Below, one piece after another: positions 1-25,067 of a DNA stretch of 64,000 nucleotides. The DNA comes from Glandiceps talaboti. Its lineage: Eukaryota > Hemichordata > Enteropneusta > Spengelidae. The translations under genes and the position numbers were made by a program. The stretch covers positions 27,950,592 to 28,014,591 of the forward strand of contig NC_135554.1 in the NCBI RefSeq assembly GCF_964340395.1, given 5' to 3'. Below the pieces are notes generated by a model. It was not told the DNA's origin. It searched no databases and saw only the letters and a program-made list of their open reading frames with translations. Position 1 is the first letter of the stretch, and every line of letters begins with the position of its first letter.

Positions 1-516
1 TTTGAGAATCTTCCTCGATTCCAGTTTTCTCTCTCAAATTTCAATGATCAGGAGAGGGTATTGTTATCACCTCGACGGACGTGTTGACCACATAGCACTC
101 TTTCAGTCCTCCATAGACGGGAGGAGGAACCTCCTCCTGTACACAAGCCCTCTTGGCCCCCTTCTACTTCCATTCAATTCTCGGTACCTCTATTTCAAAT
201 TTTTACCCCCTAATTTAGAAATAACCCGCAATCATTTATCTGCTACTTTAGAAATAAGTTGAATTTGTTATGTCTGCCATTCTGAGACTTAAATTAATTT
301 TAAGAGTAACACATTTGGGAGTAGTAACTGGGAAAAAATTACACAAAAGTTGAGGACATTTCCCTTTACAAATCTAAAAATGAATATCAAATTCAAAACA
401 ATTGAAGATTATGAATCTCCTAAGAGGCTGGTACCAGTTTAGGTTGTCAGTAATTTCCTATGCGACACAACACTGTGCGAGCACTATGGTCAAATTTAAA
501 AGAAATATTTCAACAA
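1..516. other. No gene recognised
   Basis: AT-rich sequence without recognisable exons. A short open frame at 2-262 has no familiar domain and no convincing start, so it is not called. Confidence 0.5.
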
Positions 517-1229
517 ATGACCGTACCTCTACTTGGCAAAAAATGACCGTACCTCTACTAGGCAAAAAATGACTGTACCTCTACTAGGCAAAAAAATGAC
601 TGTAACTCTACTTGGCCAAAAACCTACTGAACCTCTGCTAAGCAAAAAATGAATGTACATGTACCTCTACTAGGCAAAAAAAATGAATGTACCTCTACTA
701 GGCAAAAAATGACCGTACCTCTACTAGGCAAAAAATAACTGTAACTCTACTTGGCAAAAAATGACCGCACCTCTACTAGGCAAAAAAATGACTGTACCTC
801 TACTGGGCAAAAAATAACTGTATCTCTACTAGGCAAAAAAATAACTGTACCTCTACTAGGCAAAAAATAACTGTAACTCTACTTGGCATAAAATGATCGT
901 ACCTCTACTAGGCATAACAAACTGTACCTCTACTAGGCAAAAAATGACTATCTCTATCTACTAGGCATAAAATGACTGTAACTCTACTAGGCATAAAATG
1001 ACTGTAACTCTACTAGGCAAAATGAGTGTAACTCTACTACGCAAAAAATGACTGTAACTCTACTAGGCAAAAAATGACCGTACCTCTACTAGGCAAAACA
1101 TGACTGCACCTCTACTGGGCATAAAATGACCGTACCTCTACTGGGCATAACATGACCGTACCTCTACGAGGCAAAAAATGACTTTACCTCTACTTGGCAA
1201 AATGATTGTACCTCTACTAGGCAAAAAAT
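517..1229. repeat. Minisatellite, 26-27 bp unit
   Basis: About 27 tandem units of the form TGACYGTACCTCTACTAGGC followed by 5-7 A. Units differ by single bases and by A-run length. No coding potential was seen. Confidence 0.95.
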
Positions 1230-1952
1230 TGCTTTGTGTTTGCATTTGGAAGGAAATTGTTGTTGTGGTGGTGGCCGACAAAAATGCTGCCCCCCCCCCC
1301 CCCATCCAACTGTGCACTTCTCCATGTATGTGTGTTATATATAAGAGGCAGCCAGATCACTTGCGATCTCACTATTTTCCACGTATTTCTTTGCAGACAT
1401 CATTATCATAATCAAACCCATCTCCCAAAAGTTATGATTTTTTTCCAAAGTTTTGATGTCAAATTCCTGCACGTGATAACCATAACGTTTTCCGTGTTAA
1501 ATGTTGAACGTAGAAGACTAAACACATGTATCGTTGTTTATCAACTAGATTATGAAAAACTGCCATCTTATATGAACTTTATCTCCCTGTGTGTGATTTG
1601 ATCTTTATCTCATTGTGTGTTTGACATGGCAAAGTTTAAGAACGGGTTAACATTGATGAAAACCAGTACTGACATATCGTACAAGTATCACACACATAGG
1701 ATGGTTTATTGACAGCTGTGATAATACAGTGTGGCTACTGTAAGATAAAAAAAATCACAAGTACTAGTATTTGACAACACATGGGTTTAATCATTGGGTT
1801 ATAAAACAATTGCAAATTAGGGACGAGATCAATAAATCGATGAAGAATAAAATTCATTTAGCTGGTCTCAGACCCTACCCCTCCCCACCTCCTTTTAACT
1901 TAATTGGCCAAAATTGACAATTGCTTCAGACCGCACAATCAATTTCAAAGCA
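1230..1952. other. No gene recognised
   Basis: Unique-looking sequence between two minisatellites, with a C-run near 1290-1303. Short open frames overlap the repeat edge and resemble nothing known to me. Confidence 0.5.
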
Positions 1953-2764
1953 GTATGTAGTGCTATGAATACAAACTCAGTATGTAGTAGTATGTAGTGC
2001 TATGAATACAAACTCAGTATGTAGTAGTATGTAGTGCTATGGATACAAACTCAGTATGTAGTAGTATGTAGTGCTATGAATACAAACTCAGTATGTAGTA
2101 GTATGTAGTGCTATGAATACAAACTTAGTATGTAGTAGTATGTAGTGCTATGAATACAAACTCAGTATGTATAGTATGTAGTGCTATGAATACAAACTCA
2201 GTATGTAGTAGTATGTAGTGCTATGGATACAAACTCAGTATGTAGTAGTATGTAGTGCTATGGATACAAACTCAGTATGTAGTAGTATGTAGTGCTATGA
2301 ATACAAACTCAGTATGTAGTAGTATGTAGTGCTATGGATACAAACTCAGTATGTAGTAGTATGTAGTGCTATGAATACAAACTCAGTATGTATAGTATGT
2401 AGTGCTATGAATACAAACTCAGTATGTAGTAGTATGTAGTGCTATGAATACAAACTCAGTATGTAGTAGTATGTAGTGCTATGAATACAAACTCAGTATG
2501 TAGTAGTATGTAGTGCTATGGATACAAACTCAGTATGTAGTAGTATGTAGTGCTATGAATACAAACTCAATATGTAGTAGTATGTAGTGCTATGAATACA
2601 AACTCAGTATGTAGTAGTATGTAGTGCTATGAATACAAACTCAGTATGTAGTAGTATGTAGTGCTATGAATACAAACTCAGTATGTAGTAGTATGTAGTG
2701 CTATGAATACAAACTCAGTATGTAGTAGTATGTAGTGCTATGAATACAAACTCAGTATGTAGTG
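1953..2764. repeat. Minisatellite, 37 bp unit
   Basis: About 22 near-identical copies of a 37-bp unit containing TATGTAGTGCTATGAATAC and ending ACAAACTCAG. Variation is mostly a G/A change in TATGRATAC and two copies with a short deletion. This homogeneity suggests recent expansion or gene conversion. Confidence 0.95.
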
Positions 2765-4436
2765 AGGAAAAAATAACTATTTAATATATTTCAATGCCAT
2801 GCATTTAGTAGCGAAAATTAGACATTTTTTCAATTTGACATTTTTTCTATTATTTATATTAAGGAGTACAAAACAGATTTCATTAAAAGTAAAATCAATT
2901 TTGTCGGATGAGAACTAAAATAGTTTAACCCCGACCCAAAACTAAAAGAATTATTTTTCTATCATACATTAATTGAACTATTGACCGCGGTGTCAACGAC
3001 GAGTGTACACAGATACATTTTTAAGAAATGGACGGTTTACAACAAAACGTTAGAAATAAATAAATGGTCATTTCGCTAACTAATAATAGTAACTAATATA
3101 ATAGTGTTTTTCTTAGTTGTTTTCAACGACTTTATTTATCGACTCAGTACGATGACAACGTTCATCACATAAGATTCCCGATTTTTTTAGCCGTGAGCAA
3201 TTTAAGCACCGATGAAAATGCACGCCAAGTTTCGACAGCGTCTGTTTATAAAAGGGGATAAAAACTAACAAGCATATCATAAACATCTTTGATGATCTTC
3301 AACACAATGGTTTTACGTGCCATAGATTTTTCACCATTTTTTAAAAGTAGCATAATTTCCGTTAACGTTTGCTTTCACCGTGCAATGTATCTAAAACTGG
3401 CACCCAAGACTGTTAAGGTCAGACAGAACTAACATATGCTACTCGATCATAACGCTAACGACATCCCATCATATTACAAACATCTGTCTTCCATTGCATA
3501 CTATAAGTGCAACACAATGGAAAGATGATTGGATAAGGAAAAATTGGCACATTTAGGTCACTCATTATTTTTACAAGTATTTAATGTTCTTCATTTTTTT
3601 TAGAATAAATAATTTGATCCTTGAAAACAAGCAGGACATCTGTTCTCTGAGCTCGTGTGTCTAGATAAATGGTAACCGTGATATATCAACAAGTATATAG
3701 GAACATTGATATGTTGATATTGTCAACTTGGATATTAAAAACACATCTCTCCGATTCAACAGTGACTATTGTCTAATGTAACTTTGCAAATATCGCCGGA
3801 AACTGCACTAGCTTCAACTGTACCATTGTTTTAACATTATTTTATTAGATATAATGACTTAATCTCAACATTATACACCCTGGGGTGTATTGTATTGAAT
3901 TATCTATAGGTAAAACTTGTGTGTATAGCCCTATAATATACCACAGTGTGAATTGAAGGCACGGACCCTAAAATGAGTGCGTGCATTGACCAGAACACGT
4001 TCTCATTCACGAGACACGCAGATGAATAATACGTGACTGAAACCCATAGTTTTTGCCTTGATATTGATTATTGCAATCATAAACAATACGTGAAAAGTGT
4101 ATGGCCCATAGTTTGTGCCTCGATATTCAACATTTACCATAATTCTATAAAATTTCAAGGCAAGTCAAACAAAGTATGGGTGTGACTTCAAGACCAAGCT
4201 TTCGCTCAAGATGTTAACCTGTCACTACATTAGCTATATATAAAATCGATCACTAAGTACAGGTACATTGTACATTTATAAGTATTTGAACATTTCATTT
4301 GCTAATACATGATTGATTGCTTGGTGTAGAAAAATGTCCCAGTTACAGCTAGTACCGGTTGAAATAAAAGATTTAATAGTCTGAAACCTCAAATATTCAA
4401 AATATTTCCTGCTAAAATAATGATCACCCATGTTGG
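2765..4436. other. Intergenic, no gene recognised
   Basis: AT-rich and free of long open frames. I see no splice-bounded coding segment or repeat array. Confidence 0.5.
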
Positions 4437-6466
4437 GTTGGAGAGTCTATCATGGGAGTCTGTCATAGAGAGTCTGTCCTGGAGAGTCTGTTAGGGAGAG
4501 TCTGTCATGAAGACTATATCATAGAGAGTCTATCATAGAGAGTCTGTCATGGAGAGTGTGTCATAGAGAGTCTGTCATGGAGAGTCTGTTATGGAGAGTC
4601 TGTTATGGAGAGTATGTCATGTCATAGTCTGTCATGGAGAGTCTGTCATGGAGAGTCTGTTATGGAGAGTCTGTTATGGAGAGTCTGTCATGTCATAGTC
4701 TGTCATGTCATAGTCTGTCATGGAGAGTCTGTCATAGAGAGTCTGTCATGGAGAGTCTAGATCTGTCGTGGAGGTATCATGGAGAGTCTAATGCTGAGAG
4801 TCTGTCATGGAGACTGTCATAGTCTATCATGGAGAGTCTGTCATGGAGATGTCATAGTCTGTCATAGAGAGTCCATCATGAAGAGTTTATCATGAAGAGT
4901 CTGTCACGGAGTGTCTGTCATGGAGAGTCTGTCACAGTCTGTCATGGAGAGTCTGTCATGGAGAGTCTGTCATAGAAAGTCTGTCATGAAGAGTCTGTCA
5001 TTCTGCCATAGTCTGTCATTGAGATTCTGTCATGGAGAGTCTGGCACGGAGAGTCTGTCATGGAGAGTCTGTCATGTCATAGTCTGTTATGGAGAGTCTG
5101 TCATGTCATAGTCTGTCATGGAGAGTCTGTCATGGAGAGTCTGTCATGTCATAGTCTGTTATGGAGAGTCTGTCATGTCATAGTCTGTCATGGAGAGTCT
5201 GTCATGGAGAGTCTGTCATGTCATAGTCTGTCATGGAGAGTCTGTCATGTCATAGTCTGTCATAGAGAGTCTGTCATGGAGAGTCTGTCATGTCATAGTC
5301 TGTTATGGAGAGTCTGTCATGTCATAGTCTGTCATGGAGAGTCTGTCATGGAGAGTCTGTCATGTCATAGTCTGTCATGGAGAGTCTGTCATGTCATAGT
5401 CTGTCATGGAGAGTCTGTCATGTCATAGTCTGTTATGGAGAGTCTGTCATGTCATAGTCTGTCATGGAGAGTCTGTCATGGAGAGTCTGTCATGTCATAG
5501 TCTGTCATGGAGAGTCTGTCATGTCATAGTCTGTCATGGAGAGTCTGTCATGTCATAGTCTGTTATGGAGAGTCTGTCATAGAGAGTCTGTCATGGAGAG
5601 TCTGTCATGTCATAGTCTGTCATGGAGAGTCTGTCATAGAGAGTCTGTCATGGAGAGTCTGTCATGTCATAGTCTGTCATGGAGAGTCTGTCATGGAGAG
5701 TCTGTCATGTCATAGTCTGTCATGTCATAGTCTGTCATGTCATAGTCTGTCATGTCATAGTCTGTCATAGAGAGTCTGTCATAGAGAGTCTGTCATAGAG
5801 AGTCTGTCATGTCATAGTCTGTCATGTCATAGTCTGTCATGTCATAGTCTGTCATAGAGAGTCTGTCATGGAGAGTCTGTCATGTCATAGTCTGTTATGG
5901 AGAGTCTGTCATGTCATAGTCTGTCATGGAGAGTCTGTCATGGAGAGTCTGTCATGGAGAGTCTGTCATGTCATAGTCTGTCATGGAGAGTCTGTCATAG
6001 AGAGTCTGTCATGGAGAGTCTGTCATGTCATAGTCTGTCATGTCATAGTCTGTCATGGAGAGTCTGTCATAGAGAGTCTGTCATAGAGAGTCTGTCATGG
6101 AGAGTCTGTCATGTCATAGTCTGTCATGTCATAGTCTGTCATGGAGAGTCTGTCATAGAGAGTCTGTCATGGAGAGTCTGTCATGTCATAGTCTGTCATG
6201 GAGAGTCTGTCATGGAGAGTCTGTCATGTCATAGTCTGTCATGGAGAGTCTGTCATGGAGAGTCTGTCATGTCATAGTCTGTCATGGAGAGTCTGTCATG
6301 GAGAGTCTGTCATGTCATAGTCTGTCATGGAGAGTCTGTCATAGAGAGTCTGTCATGGAGAGTCTGTCATGTCATAGTCTGTCATGGAGAGTCTGTCATG
6401 TCATAGTCTGTCATGGAGAGTCTGTCATGGAGAGTCTGTCATGGAGTGCCTGTCAAGCAGATTTCG
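4437..6466. repeat. 2-kb minisatellite, mixed 14/15 bp units
   Basis: Built from two interchangeable words, GAGAGTCTGTCATG (14 bp) and TCATAGTCTGTCATG (15 bp), in varied order. The first ~600 bp are more degenerate and the later ~1.4 kb more regular, with recurring blocks of several words. Many open frames here are by-products of the repeat. Confidence 0.95.
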
Positions 6467-6520
6467 CTAAATAGAATTAATATAATAACCGAACATTGAG
6501 TTTCACACTCTTCAAAACAC

Positions 6521-6670
6521 AATATGTATATCAAAGCGATGGGACAGTAGTATGTATGTCAAAACGGTGGGACAGTGGTATATATGTCAAGCGATGGGAC
6601 AATGACTAGTATGTATGTCAAAATGATGGGACAGTAGTATGTGTGTCAAAACGATGGGACAGTGGTATGT
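6521..6670. repeat. Short minisatellite, about 28 bp unit
   Basis: Five imperfect units containing GTATGTATGTCAAAAYGATG followed by GGACAGT. Confidence 0.85.
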
Positions 6671-7434
6671 TTGGAATTTTGAAAGAACAATTTTATAAGT
6701 TATGTATTGCGTCTTACACTTGTAGCAAAATAAAGTAAATGACTTATTATAAAGTAAAGTGAAAGTAAAACATGGACAATTGTGGTTGTTTAGTGACTGA
6801 TCCCTGTGTAGTATTGTTCTGTAGAATTAATATCCTATAAACGCTATAAAGCTCTAGCTTCATAATTATCCACATGAGATTGAGAAAAAAAGCGAGGTAT
6901 GTTTATTGCCCCTGAGATCCTGAGATTGTCATTATTTTTGAAGAGAGACATTTGATTACAGCTACAATGACTTTCCAAATTATTTTATTGGGGTAATGAT
7001 TAGGCAAAAGTTGCAACTGAGGATGTTTATGTGAATGTATGACGTGAACTCGAAAGGGTAACTTACAGTGCAGCGTGAGGAAAAACATACATGTTACATT
7101 GTAAGAACCACTGAAGAACAAATAAACACGTATGACAAGTTAGATGCCATAAAGACATGTAGTATCAATCAGGTTGTTGAACGATTGAAACTGAGAAAAA
7201 CAAAACAATAGTTTGAGGAGTACATTTCCTACATTGTTTCCTACATATCGAACCAATAAGTGAATGTATAACATTTTCAAAAACTTACGCAACTTAGTAT
7301 CAAATTGAACTTTTGTTCCAAACACACACTTGCAAATTTTACCTGAAATTTTGCTTAGGCGTAAAAAATATGTGTAGTTCCAATTACATTAAATTATAAA
7401 ATAGGTGGGGTAGGTAGATTTTTAATTCATTTTA
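6671..7434. other. Intergenic, no gene recognised
   Basis: Only short minus-strand open frames, none with a recognisable domain. Confidence 0.45.
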
Positions 7435-7690
7435 TTTTTTTCATGTGTGAGTGTCTAGTTCAGGTTTTCCACTGTTTTCCAAATGGTCTCTGTCTTGTTT
7501 ATTTCTATCAAATGTACAGCCATTACAGATTGGAAGAATAGTTTTATATTGTCTTTTTAAGTTGATGTCAGTTTCCGCATCCACTATTTCTTGCGCGATT
7601 TTTATTATTATTTTTCTCGAATACGTAAAGAAAAGTTTAGGGCTGGCGTGCAAAACTAGGTGGGGGCCGGTTAACCAGAACCAAACAGCT
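7435..7690 (-). repeat. Dispersed repeat with A-rich end
   Basis: Read on the minus strand it matches 33640-33895 (plus) and, in part, 30459-30598 (plus). The shared order is a GGTTCYGGTTA-like 5' part, a middle containing AATCTGTAATGGCTGTACAT, and a 3' end CACACATGAAAAAAA followed by A-rich sequence. The A-rich end suggests a retroposon (SINE-like), but I found no clear pol III boxes. Confidence 0.7.
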
Positions 7691-8637
<947 letters not shown>

Positions 8638-8694
8638 TACGCTCTGCCACTGCGGTATAGAGCACTGTCTTATAGCAGATTGATACTCACCGAG

Positions 8695-8695
<1 letters not shown>

Positions 8696-8760
<65 letters not shown>
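8696..8760. repeat. (TA)n microsatellite
   Basis: About 32 TA units. It follows a 58-bp spacer after the palindrome and bounds the module on its right. Confidence 0.96.
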
Positions 8761-8764
<4 letters not shown>

Positions 8765-9341
8765 CCCATTCGCAATAACAGGATAATAACAGTATACTGT
8801 AACCCTATTACTAGACAATATCACCAGAGGTAGTATTAAAGAAAGTGACATCAACACACAATTTATGTTATTGAATATTACTTTTCCCAGGGTATTATTT
8901 TTTATCATTGTATTTTTTTTCGCTGGACTGAGTTTATCTACAGTAAAGATACCCCCTGGTTTGTTTGTATAAGTTGTATTGTTGTTTTTACCTGATTTTG
9001 TCTGCATGAAATCTCTCCTTAGCTCGCACGCATTAGTGTTGTTCACGGGTTGTAATAAAACCTAACACCTTACATGTAACATTGATAGTTCTAATTATTT
9101 ACTTAATATCTATTATACAAAGTTTCAAGTTTTCACGGCATATATAGGAAGAAATATCTACTTTCATGCTTTGTTGACTTGCACTAATTGTTCAGTTATC
9201 AGAGCGGTCGGCTGGAAGATTGACACGTAGTTCCGGTCAGGAACATTTCAATTCTCTAACTTTGCAGCGAGCATATATACTGTGATACAGAATTCTGTTC
9301 TTTCTTTTCTGCCCCTCTTATTTCGTTTCAGTTGGTTGAAT
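8761..9341. other. Region upstream of the first lectin exon
   Basis: A leader exon for the lectin gene was sought here and not found. A strong polypyrimidine tract ending TTTCAG at 9330 could be an unused splice acceptor. The frames following it hit stops quickly. Confidence 0.4.
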
Positions 9342-9347
9342 ATCCAC

Positions 9348-9518
9348 TACGGCGGCCCACAGGGGACAGACGAAAACTAAATTTCTATATTGACCCAAGA
9401 AATTAATGTTTTGTCATATGAAATAAAAGTGTTATCCTTTTATTAAATATTTTGCCCTCAAAAATCAATTATTTATAGCACAAATTTAGTTTTCGTCTGT
9501 CACCTGTGGGCCACCGTA
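9348..9518. mobile_element. 171-bp MITE-like element with inverted ends
   Basis: The ends are inverted repeats of about 38 bp starting TACGGCGGCCCACAGG (left) and TACGGTGGCCCACAGG (right, reverse complement). It is flanked by identical ATCCAC at 9342-9347 and 9519-9524, a 6-bp target duplication. An alternative reading is TA-flanked (mariner-like) with ends CGGYGGCCC. The AT-rich interior has no open frame. The element lies 56 bp upstream of the first lectin exon. Confidence 0.75.
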
Positions 9519-9574
9519 ATCCACCCTGTATGTTGACTAAATAAACAAGCATTGGCTTTTCCATTAACCTGTAG

Positions 9575-18371
<8,797 letters not shown>

Positions 18372-18493
18372 GTGTCGTCACCTTTGTCTTCAATATTTGA
18401 GGAATGTTTCTCAAAGAATCGACAATTTCGGATCTAAGGCTGTATAGATGCTGTATCGAGAGTTTATGAAGCTAAATTCTTTAATGTGGTCGA

Positions 18494-18499
18494 AATAAA
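18494..18499 (+). promoter_or_regulatory. Poly(A) signal AATAAA
   Basis: Canonical hexamer 122 bp after the stop of the two-domain lectin gene. It is conserved in copy B at 27744. Confidence 0.6.
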
Positions 18500-18623
18500 A
18501 TATTATAGTTCAACTTGTGATTCTTAGTACATCGCGGTTGAATATTTAATCTCGTTGACTTGCAAAATGTACAGAATGTGTAGATTCTAGATTAAAAAAT
18601 GTAAACTTTCATTGTGTGTTTCT

Positions 18624-18670
18624 GTTTGTTTGTTTGTTTGTTTGTTTGTTTGTTTGTTTGTTTGTTTGTT
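18624..18670. repeat. (TTTG)n microsatellite
   Basis: About 12 units, shorter in copy B (27872-27905). Confidence 0.95.
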
Positions 18671-18957
18671 AATTAATGAAAATCACCCAAAGCGCAAGGC
18701 TTAACCTTGTCTCATTCACACATATGCATGTTGGGATCCTACGCGACGAAAATAGCCAGTAACTACAAGGGTCGTTCAAAGAAATAATTGTTTTGAAGTG
18801 GATATTTATATTTACGAAATACCACACAATCTCGCACACTACTCTCTAACACATCAGGATCGTTCGTGGCCCACAGTTGATAATTAGCTCACACTAGTTC
18901 GGTTTGCTAGAATCACATTTCACATCCAAGTCCCCAAGAAGAGTGATTATTGGACAT

Positions 18958-18963
18958 TTTATT
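18958..18963 (-). promoter_or_regulatory. Possible poly(A) signal of lectin copy A
   Basis: AATAAA on the minus strand about 880 bp after the stop at 19845, conserved at 28187-28192. It implies a long 3' UTR ending tail to tail with the plus-strand gene. Confidence 0.35.
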
Positions 18964-19844
18964 CTTATTTATACTTTTACAGAACAATGAAATCATACGA
19001 TCATATTTCTAAACTAAATAACACATCATGTCATATTAAACTTGCTGAAGCTTCAATTGTAGGTGGTTCAAACTGTTACCCATCATAAATCTGTCATTAT
19101 GATTGTCCAATTACATCATCATCATTAGCACCACCGCCATGCTCCTATACGTGATTTCTTGACATTTAGCCAAGATTGCCAGAATTGAATGCAAACGCAA
19201 TTCCGAAAACACGGTATTTCTAATAGTAATAATACTTAGAAAATATATGTACATAGACAACTCTTTGTAAATTGTAATGACTAACAATTTAATACAACAC
19301 GTATTAATCCCTGGAGGAATTACTTAAGCTTTGCACAATCACCAACAAATAAAAGCAGATATAACATGAATTAAAATAAGTAAAATAAAATAACAAAAAA
19401 TTAGACTAAAAGGTGTAAATTTCAGCGAGAAAATAATGACCTATAGTGACTGGACTTCTGAGACTTCAAATGAAATCACTTTTGTACATCTGTGAGAAAC
19501 ATATCACTGCCACTGGATTGGTTGACGAGATCTTGGTAACGAGGTTCACGAACCATGGCCTGAGGCCTATGAAAGAGGAAACATGACTCTTAGTTTCGTT
19601 ATGATAAACATGATATGGCTGTAGGAAATGATATGACTGTACAACATGATATGGCTGTAGGAAATGATATGGCTGTACAACATGATATGGGTATAGAAAT
19701 CCTAGCTCAGTAGGATGCTTTGATACACAACTGACACTAATTGATTTTAGGATGCTTTGATACATTACTCACCCTTATGACTTTGCCCGATTTATCAGTC
19801 TGTATTTCCCTGCGATGGTTTTCAATTAAACTCATTATGAACAC

Positions 19845-22310
<2,466 letters not shown>

Positions 22311-22340
22311 CTAAACAATAACTAGTCATGTTTAGCGTGT

Positions 22341-22530
22341 TCACTCTGGAAATTCTTCACACTATGCGCGATTGGCAACTCTGGAAATATTTACTTTGCC
22401 CCTGCTGCAACTAAGCATACAATGTCTTTCATGTAAACTCTAGAAATATTTCATGCCTTGCCCCTTCTGCAACTAAGCATATTTCCTGTCAACTCTTGAA
22501 GTATTTCATGCCTTGCCCCTTCTGTAACTA
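22341..22530 (-). repeat. Tandem copies of the lectin-exon acceptor (copy A, about 3 units)
   Basis: Units of about 50-55 bp. On the minus strand each reads GCTTAGTTGCAGAAGGGGC, then AAGGCATGAAATA. This parallels the true junction GTTTAG|TTACAGAGGGGAC of the exon starting at 22310. The units therefore duplicate the acceptor plus the first codons and lie just upstream of it. Confidence 0.75.
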
Positions 22531-22784
22531 AGCATTCAGAAAATTGATGATTTAACAATGTAAAGTATGTAAAGTTGCAGCGTGAGATATTTGGAGTTGG
22601 ACGCCTTTGGTGTTTAAAAGGGTAATTTTCTTCATAGTTTCGATATGATTTGTAGTTTCAAAAAGAAAAATGTTTTCAGTAGTAAAATGCCATGTTATTT
22701 AATTAAAAATGTACTCATTGACAAGCTTTCAGAGGTCGATAAAAGAAAAAGAAATCCTAGATCCTTATATTCATTGGAGCAAAA

Positions 22785-23440
22785 CAAGGTCCTAGCTATG
22801 TATTTATGACTACCTTTATCTCCCTAGCTAGGTATATATCACTACCTCTATCCCCCTAGCTAGGTATTATGACTACCTCTATCTCCCTAGCTAGATATTA
22901 TGACTACCTCTATGTCCCTAGCTATGTACTATGACTACCTCTATCTCTCTAACTAGGTATTAAGCCTACCTCTATCTTTCTAACTAGGTATCATGACTCC
23001 CTCTATCTTTCTAAGTATGTATTATGACTACCTCTATCTCTCTAGCTATGTACTATGACTAACTCTATCTAGGTATTATGACTACCTCTATATCTCTAAT
23101 TAGGTAGTATGACTACACATATCTCCCTAGCTAGGTATTGTGACTACCTCTATATCTCCCTAGTATTATGACTACCTCTATCTCTCTAGCTAGGTATTAT
23201 GACTACCTCTATCTCTCTAACTAGGTATTATGACTACCTCTATCTCTCTAGGTATTATGACTACATCTGTCTCTCTAACTAGGTATTATGACTACCTCTA
23301 TCTCACTAGCTAAGTATTATGACTACATCTATCTCTCTAGTTAGGTATTATGACTACATATATCTGCCTATCAAGGTAGTATGACTACATCTATCTCCCA
23401 AGCTAGGTATTATGACTACATATATCTCTTATGACTAAAT
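22785..23440. repeat. Minisatellite, about 31 bp unit, copy A only
   Basis: About 20 imperfect units of CTAGCTAGGTATTATGACTA followed by CCTCTATCTCC. Copy B has a single unit at about 32415-32450, so the array grew in copy A or collapsed in copy B after duplication. Confidence 0.9.
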
Positions 23441-24325
23441 CTATCTCTACATCAAATGCTTTGAAGAAAGTTAGACTGTAAAATACGTTGAGCTGTTCTG
23501 CCCTCCTCTTGGAGGGGTTGACCAATGTGTGAAGGTGCCTCGTCACGGCGTATCTTACAGAGAATTCAAAAGTTAACTTCAGTGAGGTGAGAGGCAAACA
23601 AGTTGGAAAAGCAGTCAACTTTAAATTTCACATACAGTAGTCTCAGAGGCACGTCTTTTGGGGTCCATGCGTATGAGTCTGAGTATTAAACCCAGACTGC
23701 ATGAAAGAAACTCTTTGAGAGACCAATTCGCTGGACAATGACACTTTCGTAATAGTCTGGCTCAAACCACACCCTCGACTAGCCTGTCCGTGCCATACTT
23801 CCATGGCCACCAGCATAATGACGGTAAACCACACAACACTAGGAAATGTAGGTATAAACAGAACCTTCACGTGTAGGAGCTATATGGTATGAAGTCTCAC
23901 ACGGCATATGAAATACCTACGCTAATCAAGCTATTTATGACTTTAAAGTTCAGTCGTGAATACATGCTACGTATACATTCGTTTGTTTGTTACATTTAAT
24001 TCAATTCAATTCACGTCAATCGTCAAACCAACTTACCACAATATTCGACAATTACGGAGTACAAAATTATGCAAGCAACCTCTTGATAAATCTTCATGGT
24101 TGGTGTCATATCAGACAAGGATTTCCTCAACAATTTTCCTTGTCTGTAGTGTGTATGAGAACCTCCCTTAAGGTGTAAACAGTAGCCAGATCGTCAACCA
24201 CGTGACATGTTTGTCACAATATCGCTATCAGACAACTCCCTGGAGGCCATCTCTTACATGTATTATGACCCTGAAATGTCCTCTTCTATCCTGTTTCTCA
24301 AATTAGAAGGCATTTGAACTCATAG
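23441..24325. other. Upstream flank of lectin copy A
   Basis: Searched for a leader exon. A hydrophobic frame at 23870-23643 (minus) opens with GTG instead of ATG, and its counterpart in copy B is disrupted, so it is not called. The block is shared with copy B at about 32450-33330. Confidence 0.4.
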
Positions 24326-24329
24326 TTAA

Positions 24330-24993
24330 AGGTGATTCAAAATGCTCACATTCACTATTGCTATTTTGCTAGACGACATGTTTGTGAAACGTATTCTGGT
24401 TTCAAAACTTTAAAAAAGCGTCTGCAAACACTTTAAAATGACCCTTTTTAAGTCAGTTCCCTTCGGATTTACTTCGAGAATTTTCGGGTATTTCCGGTCC
24501 CACCTAGACCACGGGATTTTATGACGTCATAGAGGGACATCGTTTGCACGTAGCCTATGACGAGCGTAGTCAACAGGTGAATAAAACTCAACAGCATTGT
24601 GAAAAAATACATTGCAGGTGGTTGTAATAGACATCAGTAAACAAAAACTACAGTCTACATGTCTTATTAACCAACATTTACTGATATTTTTACTCACACT
24701 TCCTGACTAATTGTCAGTGTCTGTGGGTATAAATGCTAACATATTATGTCCCCATATTATAGCAAAATAAATCAAAACGGATAGACTAGATCTACATAAA
24801 CACTTGTAATGTCGCGTGGTCTAGGTGGGACCGGAAATAACCGAAAACTCTCGAAGTAAATCCGAAGGGAACTGACTGAAAAAAAGGTCATTTTAAAGTG
24901 TTTGCAGATGTGTTTTTTTAATTTTAAAACCAGTATACATTTCACAAACATGTCGTCTAGCAAAATAGTGAATGTGAGCATTTTAAATCACCT
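24330..24993. mobile_element. 664-bp inverted-repeat element, TTAA target
   Basis: Terminal inverted repeats of about 180 bp (24330-24514 and 24813-24993) begin AGGTGATTCAAAATGCTCAC and, reversed, AGGTGATTTAAAATGCTCAC. Both sides carry TTAA (24326-24329, 24994-24997). The paralogous site in copy B has a single TTAA followed by GGTCGAC, an empty site. The interior has no open frame, so it is non-autonomous. A TTAA target suggests the piggyBac group, although the ends lack the common CCY start. Confidence 0.88.
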
Positions 24994-25067
24994 TTAAAGT
25001 CGACTTTCTTTTCACTCTATCCTATGCTTTGCAGTGGATAAACAAGTTTTAGACGGCGAAAAGATAA

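Noticed and set aside
4437-6466. CRISPR-like appearance of regularly repeated words in the 2-kb array
   Set aside because: There are no unique spacers; the intervals are themselves repeat units. The context is eukaryotic.
23643-23870. Minus-strand frame with a hydrophobic start that looks like a signal peptide for lectin copy A
   Set aside because: It opens with GTG, not ATG, has a stop just upstream, no good donor in the needed phase, and the equivalent frame in copy B is disrupted.
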